The position numbers and the translations under genes were made by a program. Source: Streptomyces sp. R44 (GTDB taxonomy: Bacteria; Actinomycetota; Actinomycetes; Streptomycetales; Streptomycetaceae). Taken from it: DNA of 64,000 nt. How positions within the stretch are numbered: the stretch's first letter is position 1; every line of letters begins with the position of its first letter. Positions 51,455 through 58,826 of the stretch are shown here, piece after piece. The notes under the pieces were generated by a model. That model did no database searches. It was not told the DNA's origin and saw only the letters and a program-made list of their open reading frames with translations. The stretch is taken from contig NZ_CP163444.1 in the NCBI RefSeq assembly GCF_041053105.1, positions 1,116,001 to 1,180,000 on the forward strand. Direction: 5' to 3'.

Positions 51455-52243
51455 ATGCACCGCATGCAGATCCTGGGAATCACCCCGGCCGAGGAGCACA
51501 CGTACCGCCACCTGTTGAGGCATCCCGGCAGCGGCGTCGCCGAGACCGTTGCCGCGCCTTGGCACCCGCCCGGGGCCGGTGCGGCTGCTGTGGGGCGACT
51601 GAAGGCCCTGGGCGTCGTGGTCGAGAGCGACGGAGCGCTGTGGCCGGAGGAGCCGCAGGTGGTGGTGGGCCTGCTGGCCGAGCGGCTGCTGGCCGAGCTG
51701 CACGCCATCACCCGCAGCCTCGCCCAGGTCTACACGGTGGTGCGCTCCCTGGAGGACGAGGCGGCCGCCGCCGGCCGGCCCGAGGAGCCTCCTCAGGACA
51801 GCCGGCTGGTGGAGCGGATCACCGGTCCCTCCGCGTTGCGGGCGAGGGTGGAGGCCCTCGCCCTGAGTACCCGCTCCGAGGTGCTGGCGGGTGGGCTCTG
51901 CGAGGAGGTCGACCCCCGCGTCCTACGGCTGACCCTGCCGCTGGGCCTGCGGATGCTGGCGCGCGGCGTCACCGTGCGGCTCCTGGTGCGGCAGTCCATG
52001 CTCGCCGACCCGGTGGCCGTCGCCCACCTGCGCCGACTGGCCGACGCGGGCGCCCGGGTGCGGGTGCTGTCCTCCTCGGACAGCCCGATGGCGGTGTGCG
52101 ACGGCGGGACCGCGCTGGTGCCGGTCGAGCCCTCGGACCTCACCAAGGGCGCGTTCGTCACGGCTGAACCCGGCATGGTGAGCACGGTCGTCAACCACTT
52201 CGAGCGGCTGTGGGCGGACGCCCGGGAATTCGGGGACGACTGA
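51455..52243 (+). CDS. TrmB/LuxR-like sensor protein lacking the helix-turn-helix
   Basis: Soluble protein, 262 residues, homologous along its whole length to the first 250 residues of the regulator at 52283: both start xHxMxxLGxTxAEExxYRHLLRxPG and share TALVPV..S.KGA and VxxHFERLWA segments. The N-terminal 60 residues resemble a winged-helix TrmB-like fold and the rest is a TrmB C-terminal (phospholipase-D-like) sensor domain. It stops exactly before the place where the paralogue carries its LuxR-type DNA-binding domain. It may bind the same ligand, or form mixed dimers and act as an antagonist. Start ATG 51455 is chosen by alignment with the paralogue. Confidence 0.7.
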   Translation: MHRMQILGITPAEEHTYRHLLRHPGSGVAETVAAPWHPPGAGAAAVGRLKALGVVVESDGALWPEEPQVVVGLLAERLLAELHAITRSLAQVYTVVRSLEDEAAAAGRPEEPPQDSRLVERITGPSALRARVEALALSTRSEVLAGGLCEEVDPRVLRLTLPLGLRMLARGVTVRLLVRQSMLADPVAVAHLRRLADAGARVRVLSSSDSPMAVCDGGTALVPVEPSDLTKGAFVTAEPGMVSTVVNHFERLWADAREFGDD

Positions 52244-52286
52244 CGGTCGGGTCACGCCCCGGCCGTCAGACCCACCCGACGGTCAG
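52240..52286. terminator. Terminator between convergent regulator genes
   Basis: CTGACGGTCGGGT and ACCCGACGGTCAG pair at 12 of 13 positions around a 21-base loop, overlapping both stop codons. Confidence 0.6.
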
Positions 52287-53278
52287 ACCCACCCTCGTTC
52301 TCGGGCGAGCAACGCCGCATGGGCGCGGTTCTCCGCACCGAGGAGCCGCATCAGCTCCGATATGTGGCGGCGGTAGGTACGCAGTGCGGTGCCCACCTGG
52401 CGGGCGCCGGTCTCGTCCTTGCCGACCGTGCACATCGCCCGCAGCACCTGTACCTGCAGTTCGGTCAGTTCGGGATCGCCCGACGAGTCGTCCCCCTGAC
52501 CGACCAGGTCGGTGAACTCCTCGGCCCCCGCCCACAGACGCTCGAAATTGTTGACGACGGTGGTGACGATCCCCTCCTCGCTCGAGCAGAGGGCGCCCTT
52601 GGAGGTGTTCTTCGGGTCCACCGGCACCAGCGTGGTGTGGTGGTCGTACACGATCATCAGCTCGCTCAGGTCCTCGACCACCCGGATCCGGGCCCCGGCG
52701 GCGGTCAGTTCCTGGAGGTAGGCCCGCGTGGTGTCGTCCGCCACCGCGGAGGCGCGGACCAGGTTGCGCAGAACGACGCCACGGCGCAGGCAGCGCAGGT
52801 CGAGCGGGCGGGAGTGCTTGATGTTCTCCGGGGTGAGCGCGTCGTAGGGCTCGGAGGCCAGAACCTCCGCACGGGCGAAGAACGCCAGTTCGTCCAGACG
52901 TTCGCGGATGGCCGATAACCCCATCAGCCGTTCCACCGGGGCGTGTTCGGAGTTCGGGCCATGGTCGCGCGCGTCACGCGCCAGGGAGTCCACGATGGGT
53001 TTCAGGTCGGACAGCGTACGGATGGTGCTGTAGAACTCCTCCAGGCGCTGCTGGGCCAGCCGGTTGACCACCAGGTCCGGCTTGTGCGGCCACGCCCTGC
53101 CGTCGTCCTCGCGGATGACGTGCAGTTCCCGCAGCCGACGCACCGCCGCTTCCAGGCAGAGGGGTTCCTGCCTCAGCAGGACGTGCACTTCGTCGAGTTC
53201 GACTCCGGGGTTGCGCAGCAGGTGCCGGTAGAGCTCCTCTTCCGCCGCAGTGAGACCAAGGACCGCCATGTGGTGCAC
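52283..53278 (-). CDS. LuxR-type transcriptional regulator with TrmB-like N-terminal domain
   Basis: 331-residue regulator. The N-terminal 230 residues are the TrmB-like sensor shared with the protein at 51455. The C-terminal 65 residues (LTELQVQVLRAMCTVGKDETGARQVGTALRTYRRHISELMRLLGAENRAHAALLARERGWV) are a LuxR/GerE-type helix-turn-helix. GTG 53278 is chosen because it aligns with the paralogue start; ATG 53269 is three codons later. It is divergent from the SARP gene across a promoter region with several inverted repeats, so mutual regulation and control of the lanthipeptide genes are plausible. Confidence 0.82.
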   Translation of the reverse strand: MHHMAVLGLTAAEEELYRHLLRNPGVELDEVHVLLRQEPLCLEAAVRRLRELHVIREDDGRAWPHKPDLVVNRLAQQRLEEFYSTIRTLSDLKPIVDSLARDARDHGPNSEHAPVERLMGLSAIRERLDELAFFARAEVLASEPYDALTPENIKHSRPLDLRCLRRGVVLRNLVRASAVADDTTRAYLQELTAAGARIRVVEDLSELMIVYDHHTTLVPVDPKNTSKGALCSSEEGIVTTVVNNFERLWAGAEEFTDLVGQGDDSSGDPELTELQVQVLRAMCTVGKDETGARQVGTALRTYRRHISELMRLLGAENRAHAALLARERGWV

Positions 53279-53421
53279 GAGCAAGAGGCACTCCCGTGGG
53301 AGGGGACGTCGGGAAGGATCCGGCCGGCGTGTGTTGCAGGAATTGTAGGAGGGAGGTGCCCGAAGGGTAAAGGTTTCCCCAGGAGCCCCTGGTGACTCAG
53401 CAGTAGGATCTCCGGTCCAGA

Positions 53422-53496
53422 AGCGCTCAGGCCGGATCCTGCATCGGGTTGGCCGTATCTGGCCAAGAGGCCTTGTTCCTCGCCGCCTTGAGCGCT
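53422..53496. promoter_or_regulatory. Inverted repeats in the LuxR/SARP divergent promoter
   Basis: An outer pair AGCGCTCA (53422-53429) and TGAGCGCT (53489-53496) encloses TTGGCC-gtatct-GGCCAA (53449-53466). Both are operator-like and sit between the two divergent regulator genes. Confidence 0.45.
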
Positions 53497-53553
53497 GCCA
53501 TATTCGGTCGCGAGGGAGGTGTGGTGCTGACCACACGACGCGAGGGGGACACG

Positions 53554-54414
53554 ATGCCGCCGCGGCGGCCCCCGCGGCCCGGGGCCGGTACCTGCCTCAG
53601 CACTTCACACGAGAGGTGGCAGAGCCAGATGCTTTTCCGACTGCTGGGACCTGTGAGGATCGCGGGCGGTGCCGAGACGCAGTCGGCGGCCCGCCGCGCG
53701 CTGCTCACCGCGCTGCTCCTGCGCCGGGGACAGTTCGTCGGTATGGGCGAGCTGACCGAGCTGTTGTGGGACGACCCGCCGAGCTCGGCGGTGGCCAACA
53801 TCAGGAGCCACCTCACCGGGCTCCGCCGCGGCCTGGACTCCGCGCTGCCGGGACTGAGCAAGCGGCTGACCACCAGCCGCGGCGCGGAGACCGGGTACGC
53901 CCTCAGCGTCGAAGCGGACGAACTCGATCTGTCCTGCTTCCTGAAGCTCGCCCGGAAGGGCAAGGAACTGCTCGCCGCGGGCGACCACCGAGCCGCGGTC
54001 AGCCACCTGGACGAGGCCCTCACCCTCTGGCGCGGCCCGTTCGGCCAACGGCTCCCGGCCACCCGGTGGTTCCACGCCCATACCGTGGGCCTCAGCAACA
54101 CCCGCTTCGAGGCCTGCCAGGACTTCTTCACCGCCTGTCTGCTGACCCATCGGACCGAGATGCTCTCGTACCGCATCGAGACCGTGCTGGCCGAGGCCCC
54201 CTACCGGCAGCGGCTGTGGCAGTTGCTCGCCGCCACCTACTGCGCGCAGGGCGACGTGGCCGGCGCGCTGGGCGTGATCGAGCGATGTCGGACCGTCTTC
54301 GCCGACGAACTGGGCCTGGACGTCCCTCCCGGCATCGAGGCCATCCGGGCCGCCGCGCTGACCTGGGACACGGAGCGGGCGCACCGCCTGGTGGCCGAGA
54401 TGGCGCGCCAGTGA
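53554..54414 (+). CDS. SARP/AfsR-type regulator (winged helix plus BTAD domain)
   Basis: Streptomyces antibiotic regulatory protein family, 286 residues, activator of secondary-metabolite genes. OmpR-like winged helix at about 26-120 (MLFRLLGPVRIAGG, LLTALLLRRGQFVGMGELTELLW, HLTGLRRGL) followed by a bacterial transcriptional activation (BTAD) domain (about 125-275). There is no ATPase or TPR extension, so it is a small SARP. GAGGGGGA six bases before ATG 53554 supports this start; ATG 53629, exactly at the domain edge, is the alternative. The stop overlaps the next gene (GTGA). It is the best candidate pathway activator for the adjacent lanthipeptide genes. Confidence 0.88.
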   Translation: MPPRRPPRPGAGTCLSTSHERWQSQMLFRLLGPVRIAGGAETQSAARRALLTALLLRRGQFVGMGELTELLWDDPPSSAVANIRSHLTGLRRGLDSALPGLSKRLTTSRGAETGYALSVEADELDLSCFLKLARKGKELLAAGDHRAAVSHLDEALTLWRGPFGQRLPATRWFHAHTVGLSNTRFEACQDFFTACLLTHRTEMLSYRIETVLAEAPYRQRLWQLLAATYCAQGDVAGALGVIERCRTVFADELGLDVPPGIEAIRAAALTWDTERAHRLVAEMARQ

Positions 54415-54956
54415 CGGCGGGCACCCGGTCGGCCGGGGCTCGGGTCCGACGGCGACTTCGGTCGCTCGCGGTGGGGGAACTGGTCAACGTCCCGTTGCAG
54501 ACGGCCATCTGGTTCGGCATGGTCGGCGTGCCGGCGACGGCCGCCAACCTCCTCGGGTTCGCGCTGGTCACGCTGCTCCTGCTGGAGGGCGCCGCGTACT
54601 GGACGGTCAAGCTCCGTGCCCTGTCCGCCGGCAGTGGCGCGCCGCTGCCCGGGGCGGCGGTGTTCGCCGCCGCTCGGGTGGTCAACCTCGTGCTGCTCGG
54701 GCTCGGCGTGCCGCTCACCGTTCTCGCGGTGGCCGACTCCCCCGGGACCGGGAGCATCCCGGGCCTGCTCTTCGCGCTCTTCGCCGTCCTGGAGCACGTC
54801 AACTACTTCCACACCCAGCTGATGTACGACACCGCCGAGGACCGGCGCAGCCGCCGCAGGAACGGGCGGCGGCGGGCACATCTGGCCCGTGACCTGGAGC
54901 GGGCCCGGAAGCTCGGGACCGGGCAACCGTCCGCCGGCGAGGTCGGTCGCTCCTGA
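54411..54956 (+). CDS. Small membrane protein coupled to the SARP gene
   Basis: 181 residues with about four membrane segments (LQTAIWFGMVGVPATAANLLG, FALVTLLLLEGAAYW, VFAAARVVNLVLLGLGVPL, GLLFALFAVLEHVNYF) and basic cytoplasmic ends. The GTG start overlaps the SARP stop, so both are made together. I recognise no family. The position suggests a membrane partner in regulation, or in export or self-protection of the lanthipeptide; this is inference. Confidence 0.75.
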   Translation: MTAGTRSAGARVRRRLRSLAVGELVNVPLQTAIWFGMVGVPATAANLLGFALVTLLLLEGAAYWTVKLRALSAGSGAPLPGAAVFAAARVVNLVLLGLGVPLTVLAVADSPGTGSIPGLLFALFAVLEHVNYFHTQLMYDTAEDRRSRRRNGRRRAHLARDLERARKLGTGQPSAGEVGRS

Positions 54957-54962
54957 TGTCCC

Positions 54963-54997
54963 GGCCGCACCGTGACCGGCCCGGTCACGGTGCGGCC
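54963..54997. terminator. Bidirectional terminator
   Basis: Perfect 16-bp stem (GGCCGCACCGTGACCG and complement) with a three-base loop, between the SARP operon and the convergent lanthipeptide operon, overlapping the last codons of the oxidoreductase. Confidence 0.9.
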
Positions 54998-55941
54998 TTC
55001 AGGATCTCGTAGAGGTCGGACGCGGCGGCCCGGGGTCCGTGCACCGCGCCGACCCCGGTGACATTGAGGACCACCTCGTCCACGCCGAGCGCCCGGTAGG
55101 CGTCCAGCCGCTGGTGGATCTCCTCGGCCGTCCCGTAGAGGAAGATCCCGCCGTCCACCAGGGCGCGGACGTCGTCGGGCCCGCCGTCGCCGGTGATCCG
55201 GATCCCGGCCCGCCGCAGGACGGCCTGGTAGTGGGGGAACTGGATGTGCCCCCCGCAGGTCGCCCGCAGCAGTTTCGCCATGTCCCGGTCGGGGCCGGCC
55301 AGTGCCACCGGAACATAGGCGGTGACCTTGACCGGCTCCTCCGGACGCCGCTCCTTCGCGCTCCGCAGGGCCGGGATCAGGAACTCCTCCAGGTACGCCG
55401 CCGAGGCCATCCAGGTGATGGCCACATCGGCGAGTTCTCCCGCGAGTTCGGCCATCCGCTCCCGCAGGACGCCGAGGCCCAGCGACACCTCCGGCTTGTG
55501 GAACGGCATGAGCTGCGCCTTGGCGGAGAAGATCTCCCCCTCCCGGTCGCTGATCCCGCCGTCCAGCAGGTCCCGGACGATGGTGATGTACTCCCGGCAG
55601 GCGGTGAGCTGACTGGGGTAGGGCCGTCCCATGGCGCAGGTCTGCGCGGCGAGCGAGCCCGGACCGTAGCCGGCCACCACCTCGTGCCCGGTGGCCAGCG
55701 CCACGGACCGGGCCTCGATCGCCGCGTTGTACGGCGAGCGGTAGGGCATCAGCGACACCCCGAACCCGGCGGGCACCCTGATTCCGGAGCCGGCCAACCA
55801 GCTCACGTTGTGATGGCTGTCCAGAACGAGACCCTGGCCCTGCCACAGTCGGGCCGCGCCACCCCATTTGACGAGATTGGCGAAGGGGATCACCTGCTCG
55901 GGGCGGGTGGCGTTGACGGGGAGGAGGATCGAGTGCCGCAT
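54985..55941 (-). CDS. Luciferase-like (LLM) oxidoreductase, candidate lanthipeptide dehydroamino-acid reductase
   Basis: Flavin- or F420-dependent luciferase-like barrel enzyme, 318 residues. Features: GSGIRVPAGFGVSLMPYRSPYNAAIEARSVALATG, VVAGYGPGSLA and REYITIVRDLLDGG, as in LLM-class oxidoreductases. It is the last gene of the run precursor-LanT-LanM, 47 bases after LanM, with AAAGGG before the ATG. In lexapeptide and related pathways an LLM-type enzyme (LanJC/LxmJ, F420H2-dependent) reduces dehydroalanine to D-alanine. The lacticin 3147 system, whose A2 peptide resembles the precursor here, also contains D-Ala made by a reductase. The same role is inferred. Confidence 0.85.
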   Translation of the reverse strand: MRHSILLPVNATRPEQVIPFANLVKWGGAARLWQGQGLVLDSHHNVSWLAGSGIRVPAGFGVSLMPYRSPYNAAIEARSVALATGHEVVAGYGPGSLAAQTCAMGRPYPSQLTACREYITIVRDLLDGGISDREGEIFSAKAQLMPFHKPEVSLGLGVLRERMAELAGELADVAITWMASAAYLEEFLIPALRSAKERRPEEPVKVTAYVPVALAGPDRDMAKLLRATCGGHIQFPHYQAVLRRAGIRITGDGGPDDVRALVDGGIFLYGTAEEIHQRLDAYRALGVDEVVLNVTGVGAVHGPRAAASDLYEILKAAP

Positions 55942-55988
55942 CCCGGCAGCCCTTTCGACGAGTGGTGGAGCGGATGACAGGCGGGCGG

Positions 55989-58826
55989 TCAGCCCCGGGA
56001 AGGCGCCGACAGTTCCAGCGGGAGGCGCAGACCGGCCGGGTCCGCGCCGCTGAGCAGGGCGTCGACCATCAGGTCGGTGTCGCCCACGCCGGCCCAGCCG
56101 AGCATGTAGCCGATCAGTGAGGTCCGGCCGGCCGCGCCGGTGAAGTAACCGTCCTCGCGGATCCGGCCGAGGACCTCGGTCTGATGGGCGGCGGCCCGCT
56201 CGAACAGGTCCGCGCGCCCCAGGGTGCGGCCCGCGCCGATCAGGCACTGGACGACGCCGCTGCTGCCGTGGCAGACGGAGAGGTCCACCGCGCGGCCGGG
56301 CGCCAGGGCGGTCGCCCGTCCGACCAGATCGGCCAGCCGGGACTCGGTCAGCCAATCCTCCCGGCCCGCCGCGGCGAGGATCTCCGAGCCGGCGAGCAGG
56401 AGGCCGGCAGCACCCTTGCACCAGCCGTGCTCCACCGGGACGCCGTCCCGCTCCCAGCGGCCGATCAGCCAGTCCGCCGCCTCCTTGGCGGTGCGCTCCA
56501 CTCCCAGTACGGATCCGGTCCGGGCGGCCGCCCAGCGCAGTCCCAGTTCGCCGTGGGCCAGGTCCGACCAGTGGGCGTCCCGCTCCCTGCCCAGGTGGGA
56601 CAGGGTCAGGTCGGTGAGCCGCTCGACCGTCGCGGCGTCGGCGGGGAAGGAGGAGCCGTCGCGGCGGAGACGGTCGAGCAGGACCATCAGCAGCCCGGCC
56701 GGGCCGTTGGAGAGGTCGGTCTCCAGCTCGTCTTCCGCCGCGCGGTCCTGGAGGGCCTGGAGCAGGCCGGTCATCCGGGCGGACGCGGTCTCCGGGTCCT
56801 CGGGGCGGACCAGCAGAAGCGAGGCGGCCCCGGTGAACACCGACTCGGGGCGCTGGAGCAGCGCCTCGCCGTACTCGGCGAGCAGGGTGGTGAGCCCCCG
56901 GTCGGCGCTGCCGGCCGGACCGGCCAGGCTCTCGTCGCGGGCGGCGGCGCGGTTGAGGAAGGTGACCACGCCGGCCGAGTCGTGGAAGGAGACGAAGTTG
57001 CCCGGGGTGATGGTGGACCCGTCGCGGTCCGGGCCGATGCCGCCGACCCAGCCGCACTCCTCCTGTCCGCCGGGGCCGGTGACCGGCACCCGCACCTCGG
57101 CGATCCGGCCGGCGATCGCCCGCCACCAGTCGCCGGGACGGGCCCGGTCCAGCAGGTGCCCCCCGAAGACCCCGGAGGCCGAGAGCCCGCCGGGCGTGTC
57201 CTCGCCGCACAGCTCGGCGAAGCACTCCTCGAGCAGGAAGTGGTGGTAGGCGTCGGTGCGGGCCGCGTTGTGGGCGACGCCGCGCCGGGCGAAGTCCAGC
57301 GCGGTCGCCGAATACACCCCGGGCGTCGACCCGTTGACCGTGCCGAGCGCGTCGGAGTCGCCCCGGGTGACGAAGTACGGCACGTTGCCGTGGCGTAGCG
57401 AGGCGCGTTCCGCATCCGCCGCGAAGCGCTCCGCCTCCGGGGACAGGTAGTCCTGGTGCATCTTCAGGAGTCCGAACAGCCGCTCGGCCTCCTTGGGGTC
57501 CACCAGGTACTTCGGGTGGGTGGAGGCGTCGATGAAGCGACCGTAGATCATGGTGGAGCGCAACAGCAGCCGCGCCGGCACCTCGGGATGGGCCTCCAGG
57601 ACGCCGGTGACGGCGCCGTCCCGCAGGGCCGTCAGGGCCGCACGACAGCCGGCCAGGATGGCGTCGAACCACTCGGTGGCGACCAGGTGCTCCTCGCCCA
57701 GCCGGGCCACGTTGGCACCCTGCCGGTAGCTGAAGGGCTCCCGCGACACCGCGATGGCGTCCGTTCCCGGGTCGCGGATCACGGCGCTGGTCATGGACGA
57801 CGGCTGGTCGCCCGCCACCCCGACGCCCGCCATGATGAAGTCGACCGGCGAGGTCGGGTTCACCATCGGCACCAGCATGGTGGAGGCGACGGACAGCTTG
57901 GTGTGGTTCATCAGCACGTCGGGGAGCGAGTCGTCGCCCACCCCGGCGTCCGGCCGGAGCATGGTCTCGGTGTCGATGACGCACGGGTGCTCGCCGCAGG
58001 CCAGCAGGTTCTCGTCGTGCAGGTCGGTGGCGCCGATGGCGCCGAACAGCACCGCCAGCGCGCCGATCCGGTAGAAGTAGCGGTCGGGCTGGTCCGCCTG
58101 CTCCATGGCGGTCGGCACGGTGAACTCCTGCCAGCCGTGCGTGCCCACGGTGAACGACCGGGGAACGCAGCGGGACAGCGAGTGCTCCAGGTACGGGCCG
58201 ACCGCCCGGTAGAGGTCGCGGACGAAGTCGTCCGCGGTGAGCGGCCGCGGCTTGAACACCAGCCGGGTTCCGTTGGCCAGATGGAGAATGTGTACCTGAC
58301 GGTTGTCGTTGTGCAGGTCGGAGCCGCTGGGCGAGATCGCGGACAGCAGCCGGCCGTCGCCGCCCGGCTCACCGAGCAGTCCGGCCTCCGCGAGCAGCGG
58401 GTGGTCGTCGGCGAAGGCGGTGAGGAACTCGCGGTAGGCGTCCAGGGAGTGCGACAGCATCGCGGTCAGCCGCACCCGCAGCACCGGGTACTTCTCCAGC
58501 AGGGCGTCCGGGACGCCGGGCTCCTCCAGACGGGCCGTGAAGCGGCGCAGGGCGGTGTCGCCACCGGACTCCATCGGCAGGCCCAGCTGCTCGCGGAAGG
58601 CATGGAACTCGCCGATGAGCATCCGGTAGGCCTGCGTCTCCACCGTTTTCAGCAGGGCCTCGTGGGCCTGGTCCAGCACGCTGTCGCGACGGTCCGGGGC
58701 GGCGGCTCGCAGCAGCGGCTCCCGCAGCTCCTTCTCGACCGATGACCGGGGAACCACATGGGAGTAGAAGGGGAGGAAGGCCCCGATGGCCACCATGCTC
58801 TCGTTGCTCTCGCTGTTCTCGTTCAT
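55989..58826 (-). CDS. lanM: Class II lanthipeptide synthetase LanM
   Basis: Bifunctional enzyme, 945 residues, that dehydrates Ser/Thr of the precursor and cyclises Cys onto the products. N-terminal DUF4135 dehydratase (about 100-560) with kinase-like residues in SGSDLHNDNRQVHIL, TRLVFKPRPL and ATDLHDENLLACGEHPCVIDTET. The LanC-like cyclase (about 620-940) has zinc ligands Cys803 (HGWCKGAAG), Cys852 and His853 (CHGSSG), with the substrate-site His in the HGWC stretch. The start overlaps the LanT stop (ATGA), giving coupled synthesis. Length and motifs are complete, so the enzyme is likely active. Confidence 0.95.
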   Translation of the reverse strand: MNENSESNESMVAIGAFLPFYSHVVPRSSVEKELREPLLRAAAPDRRDSVLDQAHEALLKTVETQAYRMLIGEFHAFREQLGLPMESGGDTALRRFTARLEEPGVPDALLEKYPVLRVRLTAMLSHSLDAYREFLTAFADDHPLLAEAGLLGEPGGDGRLLSAISPSGSDLHNDNRQVHILHLANGTRLVFKPRPLTADDFVRDLYRAVGPYLEHSLSRCVPRSFTVGTHGWQEFTVPTAMEQADQPDRYFYRIGALAVLFGAIGATDLHDENLLACGEHPCVIDTETMLRPDAGVGDDSLPDVLMNHTKLSVASTMLVPMVNPTSPVDFIMAGVGVAGDQPSSMTSAVIRDPGTDAIAVSREPFSYRQGANVARLGEEHLVATEWFDAILAGCRAALTALRDGAVTGVLEAHPEVPARLLLRSTMIYGRFIDASTHPKYLVDPKEAERLFGLLKMHQDYLSPEAERFAADAERASLRHGNVPYFVTRGDSDALGTVNGSTPGVYSATALDFARRGVAHNAARTDAYHHFLLEECFAELCGEDTPGGLSASGVFGGHLLDRARPGDWWRAIAGRIAEVRVPVTGPGGQEECGWVGGIGPDRDGSTITPGNFVSFHDSAGVVTFLNRAAARDESLAGPAGSADRGLTTLLAEYGEALLQRPESVFTGAASLLLVRPEDPETASARMTGLLQALQDRAAEDELETDLSNGPAGLLMVLLDRLRRDGSSFPADAATVERLTDLTLSHLGRERDAHWSDLAHGELGLRWAAARTGSVLGVERTAKEAADWLIGRWERDGVPVEHGWCKGAAGLLLAGSEILAAAGREDWLTESRLADLVGRATALAPGRAVDLSVCHGSSGVVQCLIGAGRTLGRADLFERAAAHQTEVLGRIREDGYFTGAAGRTSLIGYMLGWAGVGDTDLMVDALLSGADPAGLRLPLELSAPSRG

